Positions 35,997-43,472 of a DNA stretch of 64,000 nucleotides are shown here, piece by piece; position 1 is the first letter of the stretch; the number at the start of each line of letters is the position of its first letter. Both the position numbers and the translations under genes were made by a program. The DNA comes from Intrasporangiaceae bacterium. Its GTDB lineage: Bacteria > Actinomycetota > Actinomycetes > Actinomycetales > Dermatophilaceae. The stretch is from contig JAJPIW010000012.1 in NCBI GenBank assembly GCA_021324575.1, forward strand, positions 1 through 64,000. The letters are read 5' to 3'. The notes beneath the pieces are model-generated. The model made no database searches. It saw only the letters and a program-made list of their open reading frames with translations, and was not told where the DNA came from.

Positions 35997-37085
35997 ATGT
36001 GCTTGGGTGTTCCCGTGACCGATGACCCAGCGCCCCCGGACACGGGCCGGCCCGAAGAGATCGTGGCGATCGGTTGGGACGACGCGGCCGGTGCGGTCCG
36101 GCTCCTCGACCAGACCCTCCTACCCGGGCAGACCCGGACGCGTGTCGTCCGCAGCACCGCCGAGCTCGTCCGGGCCATCGCCGAGCTCGCCGTGCGCGGC
36201 GCGCCGGCGCTCGGCGTGGCCGGTGCACTGGGGGTCGTCCTCGCCCTCGACGAAGCCGCGCGCGAGGGCTGGGGCGACACCCGGCGCGACGCCGCCATCG
36301 ATGCCGTCCGCGATGCCCGACCGACGGCAGTGAACCTCGCGTGGGGCGTTGACCAGGTCCGTCCGCTCATCGGGCAGGGCAGCGACGCCGTCCTGGCCGC
36401 CGCCCGCGCCCTGGCCACGGCCGACACGGCCGCCAACCGTGAGCTGAGCCGTCGGGCGGCCGACTGGCTGCTCGAGCGGATCGACCGGCCGCGTCTGCGT
36501 GCCCTCACGCACTGCAATGCCGGCGCCCTCGCGACCTCCGGCTGGGGCACTGCCCTCGGTGTGCTCCGGGAGCTGCACGAACGCGGCCGACTCGAGCTCG
36601 TGTATACCGACGAGACCCGCCCGCTCCTGCAGGGAGCCCGGCTGACGGCATACGAGCTCGCTGCGATGGGCATCCCGCACGTCGTCCAGGTCGACTCGGC
36701 CGCGGCCTCGACGATCCTCCGTGGGCTCGTCGACTTCGCCGTCGTCGGTGCCGACCGGATCGCGGCCAACGGCGACACGGCCAACAAGGTGGGGACGCTC
36801 GGCGTGGCTCTGGCCTGCGACGCGGCCGGCATCCCACTCGTCGTCGCCGCACCGTGGTCGACCGTCGACCTGACGACCGAGGACGGGTCCGGGATCGTCA
36901 TCGAGAAGCGCGCCTCGGAGGAGGTGGTCACCTGGGCCGGGGAACGGACGGCCCCGCCGGGGACGGCCGGGTTCAACCCGGCGTTCGACGTCACCCCCGC
37001 GCGCTGGGTGAGTGCGGTCGCGACCGAGCGCGGGCTGGTCGAACCCGCCCGGGGGACAACCCCGCGGGACCTCTCGGGAACCTGA
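35997..37085 (+). CDS. mtnA: S-methyl-5-thioribose-1-phosphate isomerase
   Basis: Methionine-salvage enzyme converting methylthioribose-1-phosphate to the ribulose form; related to eIF2B subunits. 362 residues. Signature segments are VRGAPALGVAGALG, LTHCNAGALATSGWGTALG (catalytic Cys), VYTDETRPLLQGARLTAYEL and VVGADRIAANGDTANKVGT (catalytic Asp), with FDVTPA near the end. ATG 35997 is favoured because GGGAGG lies nine bases upstream; GTG 36015 is the alternative. No other methionine-salvage genes adjoin; the class II aldolase at 37833-38456 is MtnB-like in fold but only loosely linked. Confidence 0.93.
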   Translation: MCLGVPVTDDPAPPDTGRPEEIVAIGWDDAAGAVRLLDQTLLPGQTRTRVVRSTAELVRAIAELAVRGAPALGVAGALGVVLALDEAAREGWGDTRRDAAIDAVRDARPTAVNLAWGVDQVRPLIGQGSDAVLAAARALATADTAANRELSRRAADWLLERIDRPRLRALTHCNAGALATSGWGTALGVLRELHERGRLELVYTDETRPLLQGARLTAYELAAMGIPHVVQVDSAAASTILRGLVDFAVVGADRIAANGDTANKVGTLGVALACDAAGIPLVVAAPWSTVDLTTEDGSGIVIEKRASEEVVTWAGERTAPPGTAGFNPAFDVTPARWVSAVATERGLVEPARGTTPRDLSGT

Positions 37086-37111
37086 CCCGATCGCCCCCGC
37101 GTTGGGCGGGC

Positions 37112-37828
37112 ATGGGACTCCTCGACCGGCTCCTCGGCCGCACCTCCACGACCAACCCGCAGCCCACGGCATACGGCCGTCCGTCGTATGCCGGGAGCGA
37201 GCCTGCCGGCGCGGGTCCTCGCACCAGCGAGCAGAGCGAGGACGAGCGGGCCGTGGCCCGCTACAAGTACCTCCTGCGAACTGCGACCCCCGACCAGCTC
37301 GAGCAGGTCCACGCCGAGGCGTTCGCCCGGTTGACACCCGCGCAGCGGCAGCAGCTGCTGCGCGAGCTGAGCACGAACCTTCCCGCCGGCGAGCAGGTGG
37401 CATCGGACCAGCCCGCGGACCTGGCGCGCGCGGCCACTCGCGCGGAGATGCGTCAGCCCGGCTTCCTGCAGGGCACCCTCGGCCGGTCGTCGTTCGGCGG
37501 CGGGTACGGCGGGATGGGGATGGGCGGCACCATCATGGGCTCGATGATGGGCACGATCGGTGGCGTGATCATCGGGTCGGCGATCGCCGACGCGCTCTTC
37601 GACGGGTTCGACTCCTCACCGGAGGCTTCCGCGGCCGGCGATGACAGCGGATCGACCGATGCCGCCGACGCGGACGGCTCCTCGGACTCCGGAAGCGCGG
37701 GCTCGGACCCGGGAGGCTACGACGCGGCCGGTGACGCCGGTGGCTACGACAGCGGTGGGTCGGACTTCGGCGGCTTCGACGGGGGCGGGTCGGACTTCGG
37801 GGGCGGTGACTTCGGCGGCGGGTTCTGA
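37112..37828 (+). CDS. Uncharacterised protein with glycine-zipper segment and Gly/Asp/Ser tail
   Basis: No family recognised with confidence. 238 residues from ATG 37112 (GGGCGGG just upstream). It opens MGLLDRLLGR, then a helical part (about 50-115, VARYKYLLRTATPDQLEQVHAEAFARL, LTPAQRQQLLRELS). A glycine-zipper hydrophobic stretch (about 132-165, many GG and GM pairs) could insert in a membrane. The C-terminal 65 residues are almost only Gly, Ser, Asp, Ala and Tyr, ending in repeats of GGSDFGG and DFGGG. Ending close to the convergent aldolase gene, it appears to be a single-gene unit after mtnA. Two copies of the GGCATAC word lie inverted near its start. Confidence 0.75.
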   Translation: MGLLDRLLGRTSTTNPQPTAYGRPSYAGSEPAGAGPRTSEQSEDERAVARYKYLLRTATPDQLEQVHAEAFARLTPAQRQQLLRELSTNLPAGEQVASDQPADLARAATRAEMRQPGFLQGTLGRSSFGGGYGGMGMGGTIMGSMMGTIGGVIIGSAIADALFDGFDSSPEASAAGDDSGSTDAADADGSSDSGSAGSDPGGYDAAGDAGGYDSGGSDFGGFDGGGSDFGGGDFGGGF

Positions 37829-37837
37829 CCGGTCAGA
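37824..37837. terminator. 14-bp palindrome over two convergent stops
   Basis: TCTGACCGGTCAGA is a perfect palindrome that includes the stop of the plus-strand gene (37826-37828) and the complement of the aldolase stop (37833-37835). It has no loop as DNA and could be a minimal bidirectional terminator or a coincidence of TGA...TCA. Confidence 0.35.
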
Positions 37838-38456
37838 CCTCGATGATCCGGTCGCGGTACTCCGGCGGGAACTGCACCGACGTGTCGCCGAGGAGGAGCA
37901 GCCGGTAGGTCATCGTGGCCGCCTCCTCGAGGTTGGCGGCCCGCCGCAGCGCCATCCGGACCGTCTCGCCGAGCGCGCTGCAGCCGTGGTGGGCGAGGAC
38001 GAGCGCATCGTGACCGTCGGCGACGGCCGCGGCGGCGGCTTCGGCGAGGGCCTCCGACCCTGACGGCAGGAACGGTATGCGGACCACCTCGCGCAGGTAG
38101 TAGGCGTGGTCCAGGGTGATGAGCCGGATGCCGTGGCCCAGCGCGTCGACGAGGACGGCGTACTGGGGATGCAGGTGGACGATGGCACCGACGTCGGGGC
38201 GGCCGGCATACGTGCGGCTGTGCAGCTGCCACTCGACGCTCGGCCGTGGTCCGTCGACGTGCCGGCCTTCGAGGTCGATCGTCGCGAAGTCCCCGGCCGT
38301 CAGCCGGTCCAGCCACGTTCCGGTGCCGGTGACAACGAAGCCCGCGCCGTCCGGCAGGCGAGCCGACAGGTTGCCGCCGGAAGCGTTGACCAGACCCCGC
38401 TGCACGGCATAGGAGCCGGCGTCGATCAGCTGGTCGATGAGGTCGGTGACGGTCAC
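37833..38456 (-). CDS. Class II aldolase/adducin family protein
   Basis: Zinc-dependent class II aldolase-fold protein of 207 residues, a family that includes L-fuculose- and L-ribulose-phosphate enzymes and the MtnB dehydratase. Metal ligands are visible in VHLHPQYAV (His-x-His) and VLAHHGCSALG (His). The phosphate/substrate loops NASGGNLSAR and VTGTGTWL are conserved. GTG 38456 is chosen because AGGA lies about eight bases upstream and the length fits; the longer ORF adds a non-homologous N-terminus. Substrate unknown. MtnB activity is possible given mtnA 1.4 kb away, but the genes are on opposite strands. Confidence 0.85.
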   Translation of the reverse strand: MTVTDLIDQLIDAGSYAVQRGLVNASGGNLSARLPDGAGFVVTGTGTWLDRLTAGDFATIDLEGRHVDGPRPSVEWQLHSRTYAGRPDVGAIVHLHPQYAVLVDALGHGIRLITLDHAYYLREVVRIPFLPSGSEALAEAAAAAVADGHDALVLAHHGCSALGETVRMALRRAANLEEAATMTYRLLLLGDTSVQFPPEYRDRIIEV

Positions 38457-38578
38457 CTGCCCATCCTGCCGGTTCCACGCAGCCAATGGCTCGCGCCCCT
38501 GTCGCCCGTCCGGATGCAGTGCCATGATGGCGAGTGCGCACCATCGCAGACCATCCCCCAACGCAAGGGAGCGCGCAG

Positions 38579-38977
38579 ATGACCGAAGTCCAGGTGGAGC
38601 AGTCCGCAGACGCAAAGGCGGCGGTGTCGCGCACGATCGCGGCACCGCCTCTTCATGTCTGGGAGGTCCTCGTCAGTCCGGCCGGCGCTGAGGCGCTGCT
38701 CGGTCACGGGGCGAGCATCGGCAGCAAGGGTCAGTCGTGGCACAACGACGACGGCGCCTTCGGCATGGTGCGAAGTCTCCATCCGGTCGAGCAGGTCCGG
38801 GTCTCCTGGCACGAGACCCCCGACGCGCCCCGCTCGGTCGTCGCCATCGACCTCGCCGCTGATGCCGGCGGCACGCGGGTCGACCTCGCGCACGACCCGG
38901 TGAGCGGTGACGTGGCGGCCGACGAGGCGCGGTGGCACGAGGCGCTCGGCCGGTTCGAGGGCGTCGTCCTGGGCTGA
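38579..38977 (+). CDS. SRPBCC (START-like) domain protein
   Basis: Small soluble protein of 132 residues with the SRPBCC/AHSA1-like fold: the N-terminal strand VSRTIAAPPLHVWEVLVSPAGAEALLG (split) and a C-terminal helix EARWHEALGRFEGVVLG, with central strands VEQVRVSWHETPD and GGTRVDLAHDPVSG. These proteins bind hydrophobic ligands or act as chaperone-like domains; no specific function can be assigned. ATG 38579 has AAGGGAG seven bases upstream. The gene is divergent from the aldolase across 122 bases and ends before a 330-base gap. Confidence 0.82.
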   Translation: MTEVQVEQSADAKAAVSRTIAAPPLHVWEVLVSPAGAEALLGHGASIGSKGQSWHNDDGAFGMVRSLHPVEQVRVSWHETPDAPRSVVAIDLAADAGGTRVDLAHDPVSGDVAADEARWHEALGRFEGVVLG

Positions 38978-39049
38978 GCACCCGCTGGCCGGCGCGACGC
39001 TTCGTCCAGGTGACGCGGCGCCTGCCGCGTTTCGCTACGGCCGAGTGGC

Positions 39050-39097
39050 CGTTTGTCGCGAGAGTGGCCGAACGTTCGACCACGCTTGCGACAAGCG
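39050..39097. repeat. 48-bp imperfect palindrome centred on CGAACGTTCG
   Basis: Left half 39050-39073 and right half 39074-39097 pair at 20 of 24 positions, with no loop and a perfect 10-base centre CGAACGTTCG. As RNA it would be a long hairpin; as DNA it offers several nested two-fold sites. It lies 72 bases after the SRPBCC stop and 210 before the next start, so a terminator for the former is possible, though the perfect loopless centre looks more like a protein-binding site. Confidence 0.6.
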
Positions 39098-39213
39098 AGC
39101 ACCCCCGAGAACCCGTCCCCGCCCGCGCTTGGCTTCCAGAAGGTCGTCGTCCACCACCTTGCCGGACTCCACCAAAACGTGACCGTGCCGGACATCGCGG
39201 CGTTGTGCCTGTA

Positions 39214-39238
39214 CGGAGGGTCCGCAACCGACCCTCCG
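39214..39238 (+). terminator. Hairpin upstream of the membrane protein gene
   Basis: Nine-base arms CGGAGGGTC (39214-39222) and GACCCTCCG (39230-39238) with a 7-base loop. It lies 69 bases before ATG 39308. It may end upstream transcription or form part of the leader. Confidence 0.4.
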
Positions 39239-39307
39239 GCCGCTCGTGACGTCCGGTCATCTGCCGGGGCGGGGCGGTCATGATTTCCGAATCAGGAAGG
39301 GCGCGAC

Positions 39308-40534
39308 ATGAATCTGAACGCCATCAACTGGTCGAACATCGCCGTGAAAGCCGGAACTGCGGTCATCGTCCTCATCGTCACCTGGGTCATTGCCAAGGTC
39401 GTCAAGAGTCTCCTGACGAAATACCTGGCCAAGATCAAGGCTCTTGACCGCCAGACAGAGAGCGGCCAACCCCTGTCGGCGTCGCTGGGCTCGATCGGCG
39501 CGCTCCTGGTATGGCTGTTCGGTCTCATGGCCATCCTGAACCTGTTCGCGCTCAACGAGGTGCTGACGCCGATCCGCGATCTGCTGAGCGGACTCTTCGG
39601 TGCCCTGCCACGGGTGGCCGGTGCGGCCTTCATCCTCGTGATCGGTGTCGTGCTCGCGCGCATCGTGCGGGAGCTGGTGGTCACCGCGCTCCAGGCCGCC
39701 AACGTCGACCGGCACCTCCAGCGTCTGAGCAGTCGGGTCGCCGCCGATGTGGCCACCGACCCCCAGTCGGCCCCCGCTTCAGGGCCGGAGGCCGCCTCCA
39801 CCGGCAGCACCCTGAAGGTCTCCTCGATCGTCGGCCAGCTGCTCTTCGCCCTGATCGTGCTCGTCGTCGGCATCTCGGCGCTGCAGGTTCTGGGGGTCCA
39901 CGCGATCTCGGACCCCGCGACCCAGATGCTCAGCACCATCCTGGACGCCGTCCCGCTCGTCATCGGTGCGGGGATCCTCCTGGCCATCGGCGTGGTCATC
40001 GCCCGACTCATCGGCGGCCTCGTCGAGTCCGCGCTGCGGGGTCTTGGCATCGAACGTGCCCTGGAGCAGGCCGGCATCGCCACCCGCGACAAGAACGCCG
40101 CCGGCATTCTCACCCGGGTGGTGCAGATCGCCATCGTGCTCTTCTTCGCCGTTGCGGCGACCAGGATGCTCGGCTTCCCCCAGGTCACGGAGATGCTCAA
40201 CGCGGTCCTGGCCCTCGGCGGTCGGGTCCTCTTCGGGGCAGTCGTCATCGTCGCCGGAATCTTCCTGGCCGGCCTGCTGGCCCGCACGATCGGGGAAGGT
40301 CGCTCAGGTCAGGTCGTCCGCTGGGCAACCATCGCCCTGTTCGTCGCGATGGGACTCAAGTACATGGGGGTTGCCGACTCGATCGTCAACCTCGCCTTCG
40401 GCGCCGTCGTCGTCGGCGCGGCCGTGGCCGCCGCCATTGCCTTCGGGTTCGGTGGGCGCGAAGCCGCGGCGCGTCAGCTCCAGCGCATCGAGTCCGCCGC
40501 ACCGGCCGTCCCCCAAGGGCCCACACCGCTCTGA
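39308..40534 (+). CDS. Multi-helix membrane protein, CmpX / mechanosensitive channel-like (TM_helix repeats)
   Basis: Integral membrane protein of 408 residues with about nine hydrophobic segments, each followed by a basic or amphipathic stretch (for example VVLARIVRELVVTAL and VVIARLIGGLVESAL, which are repeats of one motif). This repeated helix pattern is that of the conserved TM_helix family (CmpX in Pseudomonas), related to small-conductance mechanosensitive channels. No full MscS beta domain is present. AGGAAGGG lies about 10 bases before ATG 39308. It is a single-gene unit, with an upstream region holding the 48-bp palindrome. Channel activity is inferred from family only. Confidence 0.82.
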   Translation: MNLNAINWSNIAVKAGTAVIVLIVTWVIAKVVKSLLTKYLAKIKALDRQTESGQPLSASLGSIGALLVWLFGLMAILNLFALNEVLTPIRDLLSGLFGALPRVAGAAFILVIGVVLARIVRELVVTALQAANVDRHLQRLSSRVAADVATDPQSAPASGPEAASTGSTLKVSSIVGQLLFALIVLVVGISALQVLGVHAISDPATQMLSTILDAVPLVIGAGILLAIGVVIARLIGGLVESALRGLGIERALEQAGIATRDKNAAGILTRVVQIAIVLFFAVAATRMLGFPQVTEMLNAVLALGGRVLFGAVVIVAGIFLAGLLARTIGEGRSGQVVRWATIALFVAMGLKYMGVADSIVNLAFGAVVVGAAVAAAIAFGFGGREAAARQLQRIESAAPAVPQGPTPL

Positions 40535-40564
40535 CCCGTTCTGGGTGCTCTTCCGGCGCATCCC

Positions 40565-40598
40565 CGGACCCCGGGTCGGCACCGCGAGTCGGGGTCCG
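40565..40598 (+). terminator. Candidate terminator after the membrane protein gene
   Basis: CGGACCCC (40565-40572) and GGGGTCCG (40591-40598) with an 18-base loop, 31 bases after the stop. The remaining 220 bases to the next gene hold one GGCATAC word and the operator-like site at 40761. Confidence 0.45.
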
Positions 40599-40760
40599 CG
40601 GCGCCGGCCGTGGACCCCGACCTGGGGGGAGAGGCCGGCGCCCGGCATACGACGACCTCCACCACGATCTCGGGACTCCCGGCCCGTCTGTCGATCGAGG
40701 TCGCGGCCTTCGCCTGGTGGGCGGGCGACCAGGTCGGCACGGTAGTCTCTCGACCCAGGC

Positions 40761-40782
40761 GTCGAATGATTGACGCTAGAGT
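40761..40782 (+). promoter_or_regulatory. Operator A and -10-like TAGAGT upstream of the first flavoprotein
   Basis: GTCGAATGATTGAC (40761-40774) is close to palindromic around AATGATT and is followed by TAGAGT (40777-40782), a TANNNT -10 candidate. The core TC(G)AATGATTG recurs at 43395-43414 in front of the ligase gene. The TetR gene between the two sites is the likely regulator (inference). Confidence 0.5.
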
Positions 40783-40821
40783 CAGTGAGACACTCGCGTC
40801 GGGCTACCTGGAGGAGGCTGC

Positions 40822-42381
40822 GTGGAACTGTCGACCGTCGCCGTTCTCGGTGGTGGACCTGGTGGCCTGTATGCCGCTCGCCTGCTCAAGCTGCGCAGTC
40901 CACAGTGCAGGGTGGCGGTGTACGAGCAAGCCGTGCCGGGGGAGACCTTCGGCTTCGGTGTCGGCATAGCGACCCGGACCCAGCGCAACCTGGAGGGGGC
41001 GGATGCAGCGAGCCTGGCTTCGATGGTCGAACATGCCTGGGGGCACGACATGTCCATGGCGGTGGAGGACCGTCGGGTGTTGCTGCCTACCGACGAGCTT
41101 CTCGCCATCGGACGATCGACGCTGCTCGACATCCTGCGGACCCACGCCGAGGAGGTGGGCGTCGAGGTCCACTACGGCCAGCGCGTCGACATCGATGACC
41201 TCGACGCCGAGCTCGTCATCGCTGCTGATGGTGTCGGCAGCGCCACTCGCGAGAAGTACGCGGTGGACTTCGGCGCACGTGTCCAGACGGAGCAGGCGCT
41301 CTACCTGTGGTGCGGCGCTGACTTCGCGCTGCCGCATGCGCTCTTTCGACCGATCGAGACCGAGCACGGGGTCTTCGTGGTGCACGGGTACCCCTACGCG
41401 GCGGACCGCAGCACGTTCCTCGTCGAGACCGACGAAGACACCTGGCGTCGCGCCGGCTTTGACCGCCCGCTCGACGACCAGTCATTCGGCGCCAGCGACG
41501 AGGCGGCACTGGAGTACCTCTCCGAGGTCTTCGCCGAGGACCTCCAAGGTCGGCGCCTGATCGGCAACCGCACCCGCTGGATGCGCTTCCGCTCGGTCTC
41601 CTGTGACCGGTGGTCGCGTGGCAACCTGGTGCTCCTCGGCGACGCGGCGCACACAGCGCACTACTCCATCGGCTCGGGCACCAAGCTGGCGATGGAGTCA
41701 GCCATCGAGCTCGACCGGGCGATCGCTGCGGCCGGGACGCTTGATGAAGCACTGGCCGCCTATGAGGCCGCACGGCGTCCCGGCGTCGAGTACTTCCAGT
41801 CGATCGCCCACCGCAGCATGCTGTGGTGGGACTCGTTCCCGGGCCGACTCGACCTGAGCGTCGAGCGGCTGCTGATCTCGTTCATGAGTCGCGCCGGCAA
41901 GGTGCTGTTGTCCCGGTTCGCCGCGATGGCGCCGGACGTCGTCCGGCAGGGACTCGCCGACTTCGCCGGCTGTATGCCGGAACTGGTGCCTGAGGACGGT
42001 CGTGTCGACTGGGTCTTCACACAGCCCTGGGAACGCGCCGGCCGGCGTCGCAGCGACCGGATCATGGCGGAGACGGCCGGTGCCCTCGAGGTGGCGCTGA
42101 AGGCACCGCACGCCTGGGGCGCCGAGGCGGAGCAGCTCCTTGCTGCCGTGAGAGCGCGGGTTGCCGCGACGGACGGCGTGGTCATCGTGACGTCCGATGA
42201 CGACCTCGACTCGGTCCTGACCGCGTGCGACCTCGCCGAGCGACTCCGCCGTGAGGCGGGCGTGATGGTGTGCGTGCGGGCTGGGTCCCGGTGGGGAGAG
42301 CTGTTGGCCACGGCGGTCGTGAGCGGCCGGGTCGACCTCGTCGACCTGGTTGCCGCCCCACTTCTCCTGGCACCCGGCTGA
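40822..42381 (+). CDS. FAD monooxygenase, salicylyl-CoA 5-hydroxylase-like, truncated C-terminal domain
   Basis: Flavoprotein hydroxylase of 519 residues. Residues about 1-375 match the N-terminal half of bifunctional salicylyl-CoA 5-hydroxylase / 2-aminobenzoyl-CoA monooxygenase proteins: VAVLGGGPGGLYAARLL (FAD), TFGFGVGIAT, AADGVGSATREKY, EHGVFVVHGYPYAADRSTFLVE (split) and LLGDAAHTAHYSIGSGTKLA. In those about 770-residue proteins an old-yellow-enzyme barrel follows. Here only about 140 residues remain, and their end (LAERLRREAGVMV ... SGRVDLVDLVAAPLL) resembles the last strand-helix unit of such a barrel. Likely reaction: NAD(P)H-dependent hydroxylation of an ortho-substituted aryl-CoA. GTG 40822 has GAGGAGG upstream. 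First gene of the catabolic region. Confidence 0.83.
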   Translation: MELSTVAVLGGGPGGLYAARLLKLRSPQCRVAVYEQAVPGETFGFGVGIATRTQRNLEGADAASLASMVEHAWGHDMSMAVEDRRVLLPTDELLAIGRSTLLDILRTHAEEVGVEVHYGQRVDIDDLDAELVIAADGVGSATREKYAVDFGARVQTEQALYLWCGADFALPHALFRPIETEHGVFVVHGYPYAADRSTFLVETDEDTWRRAGFDRPLDDQSFGASDEAALEYLSEVFAEDLQGRRLIGNRTRWMRFRSVSCDRWSRGNLVLLGDAAHTAHYSIGSGTKLAMESAIELDRAIAAAGTLDEALAAYEAARRPGVEYFQSIAHRSMLWWDSFPGRLDLSVERLLISFMSRAGKVLLSRFAAMAPDVVRQGLADFAGCMPELVPEDGRVDWVFTQPWERAGRRRSDRIMAETAGALEVALKAPHAWGAEAEQLLAAVRARVAATDGVVIVTSDDDLDSVLTACDLAERLRREAGVMVCVRAGSRWGELLATAVVSGRVDLVDLVAAPLLLAPG

Positions 42382-42452
42382 GCCAGAGGCCGCACCACCC
42401 AGGATCTGTCGCCGATGGCAACCGTCGCCGGTGCGAGGCGAAGGAGTGCTGA

Positions 42453-43229
42453 CTACTCCTTCTGCAGCATCTCCTCGAGCAGGAGCAGGTCGGCCCTGAT
42501 CATCTTGATCGCCGACGTCGGGCTGTTCGCCGGTCCCCGGCCGTCGGTCCCTGCGGTCAAGCCGGCCACCGCCAGGTCTGCCAGCTGGCGGCTGATCGCA
42601 TCGAGGTCATCGCCATGGTCGGCTCGGAACCACCACGCAACCCAGTTCGTCATCCCCAGCAACCCCAGGGCCGCGACCCGGGCATCCATCGGCCGGAAGG
42701 CTCTCGCCGTGATGCCCTCCTCAACCACGGCGGTGAGGGCGCGCAGCACCATCCGCCGGCTCTCGAAGTGGGTGGCCGCGACCGACTCGGGCAAGCTGGC
42801 CTCGGAACGGACCAGGAGCTGGAAGCGAGCGCTGTGCTCACCCTGCCGACGAACATTGGCGCGGACGATCTGGTGGATCTTCTCCACGGCGTCCATGTCC
42901 TCGCGCTGGGCGATCGCCCGAATGCTCGTGGCGGCGTCCTGGGTGTTCTCCGCGACCAAGCGGGCGAGAAGGTCCTCCTTGCTGCTCACGTAGTGGTAGA
43001 GAGCAGGTCGTGTCAGTCCGACCGCGTCCGCGATGTCCTGGAAGTTCGTGCCGGCAAAGCCACGCTCGGCGAAGAGCTGGATCGCCTGCTCGTAGATCTC
43101 CTGCTCGATCAGGCCCCGGCGCATGCTGACCCGATCTTTGGACGTACGCGCCTCGGCCGCTGCGTTCTTCCGAGGAGGACGGGCACCGTCCTTCGACGCG
43201 GCAGCTCGGCGCGCACGGCTCTCGGTCAT
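42453..43229 (-). CDS. TetR-family regulator (1)
   Basis: Regulator of 258 residues. After a basic, disordered head of about 35 residues, the TetR N-terminal domain (about 38-90) has QAIQLFAERGFAGTNFQDIADAVG and the recognition helix LTRPALYHYVSSKEDLL. The C-terminal ligand domain contains NWVAWWFRADHGDDLDAI, a pattern common in TetR regulators of acyl-CoA and aromatic catabolism. It is convergent with the flavoprotein and divergent from the ligase operon, separated from the latter by 243 bases that contain the operator-like palindrome 43395-43414. A CoA thioester of the pathway is a likely inducer (inference). Confidence 0.92.
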   Translation of the reverse strand: MTESRARRAAASKDGARPPRKNAAAEARTSKDRVSMRRGLIEQEIYEQAIQLFAERGFAGTNFQDIADAVGLTRPALYHYVSSKEDLLARLVAENTQDAATSIRAIAQREDMDAVEKIHQIVRANVRRQGEHSARFQLLVRSEASLPESVAATHFESRRMVLRALTAVVEEGITARAFRPMDARVAALGLLGMTNWVAWWFRADHGDDLDAISRQLADLAVAGLTAGTDGRGPANSPTSAIKMIRADLLLLEEMLQKE

Positions 43230-43394
43230 GACCCGACTTTATCCGCCAAGCCCGGCTCGGCCGCCGACGCCGTGCCGGACATCCGCCAGGGCGACAAGCT
43301 CGACGCGCCGCCGCCACTGCGGCTTGCGCCCGCCGCCGCCCGGTTCGCGGGCCTCGCACGGCTACGCGCCACTCCAAGGCAATCGCTCTACCCG

Positions 43395-43437
43395 AGTGTC
43401 AATGATTGGACACTTCGGTAAGTCGACTCGCTATGCT
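43395..43437 (+). promoter_or_regulatory. Operator B and promoter of the ligase operon
   Basis: Palindromic AGTGTCAATGATTGGACACT (43395-43414) with inner CAATGATTG, sharing its core with operator A at 40761. TTGGAC (43406-43411) inside it and TATGCT (43432-43437) downstream could be the -35 and -10, though their 20-base spacing is long. Binding here would block the ligase operon. The site also lies upstream of the divergent TetR gene, allowing autoregulation. Confidence 0.55.
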
Positions 43438-43472
43438 GTGGGCCACACCGGAGACAGAGGAGTCTGACGAGC

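Larger units (their letters stand above)
38978..39307. other. 330-base intergenic region with a large palindrome and a hairpin
   Basis: No convincing gene. It holds GC hairpin sequence at about 39013-39030, the long imperfect palindrome 39050-39097, a 9-bp hairpin at 39214-39238 (GGAGGGTC / GACCCTCC) and AGGAAGGG ahead of ATG 39308. GAGTGGCCG is directly repeated (39043 and 39062). Confidence 0.6.

Noticed and set aside
39069-39078. LexA/SOS box at CGAACGTTCG
   Set aside because: Actinobacterial LexA boxes have four bases between the CGAAC and GTTCG halves; here they abut. No SOS gene follows.
40535-40821. Insertion sequence or integrase scar at the left edge of the catabolic region
   Set aside because: No transposase or integrase fragment, terminal inverted repeat, tRNA or direct target duplication could be seen at either edge (40.5 or 62.4 kb).
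40610-40969. 119-codon plus-strand frame before the flavoprotein
   Set aside because: It crosses the flavoprotein's strong ribosome site and start in another frame and has no recognisable features.
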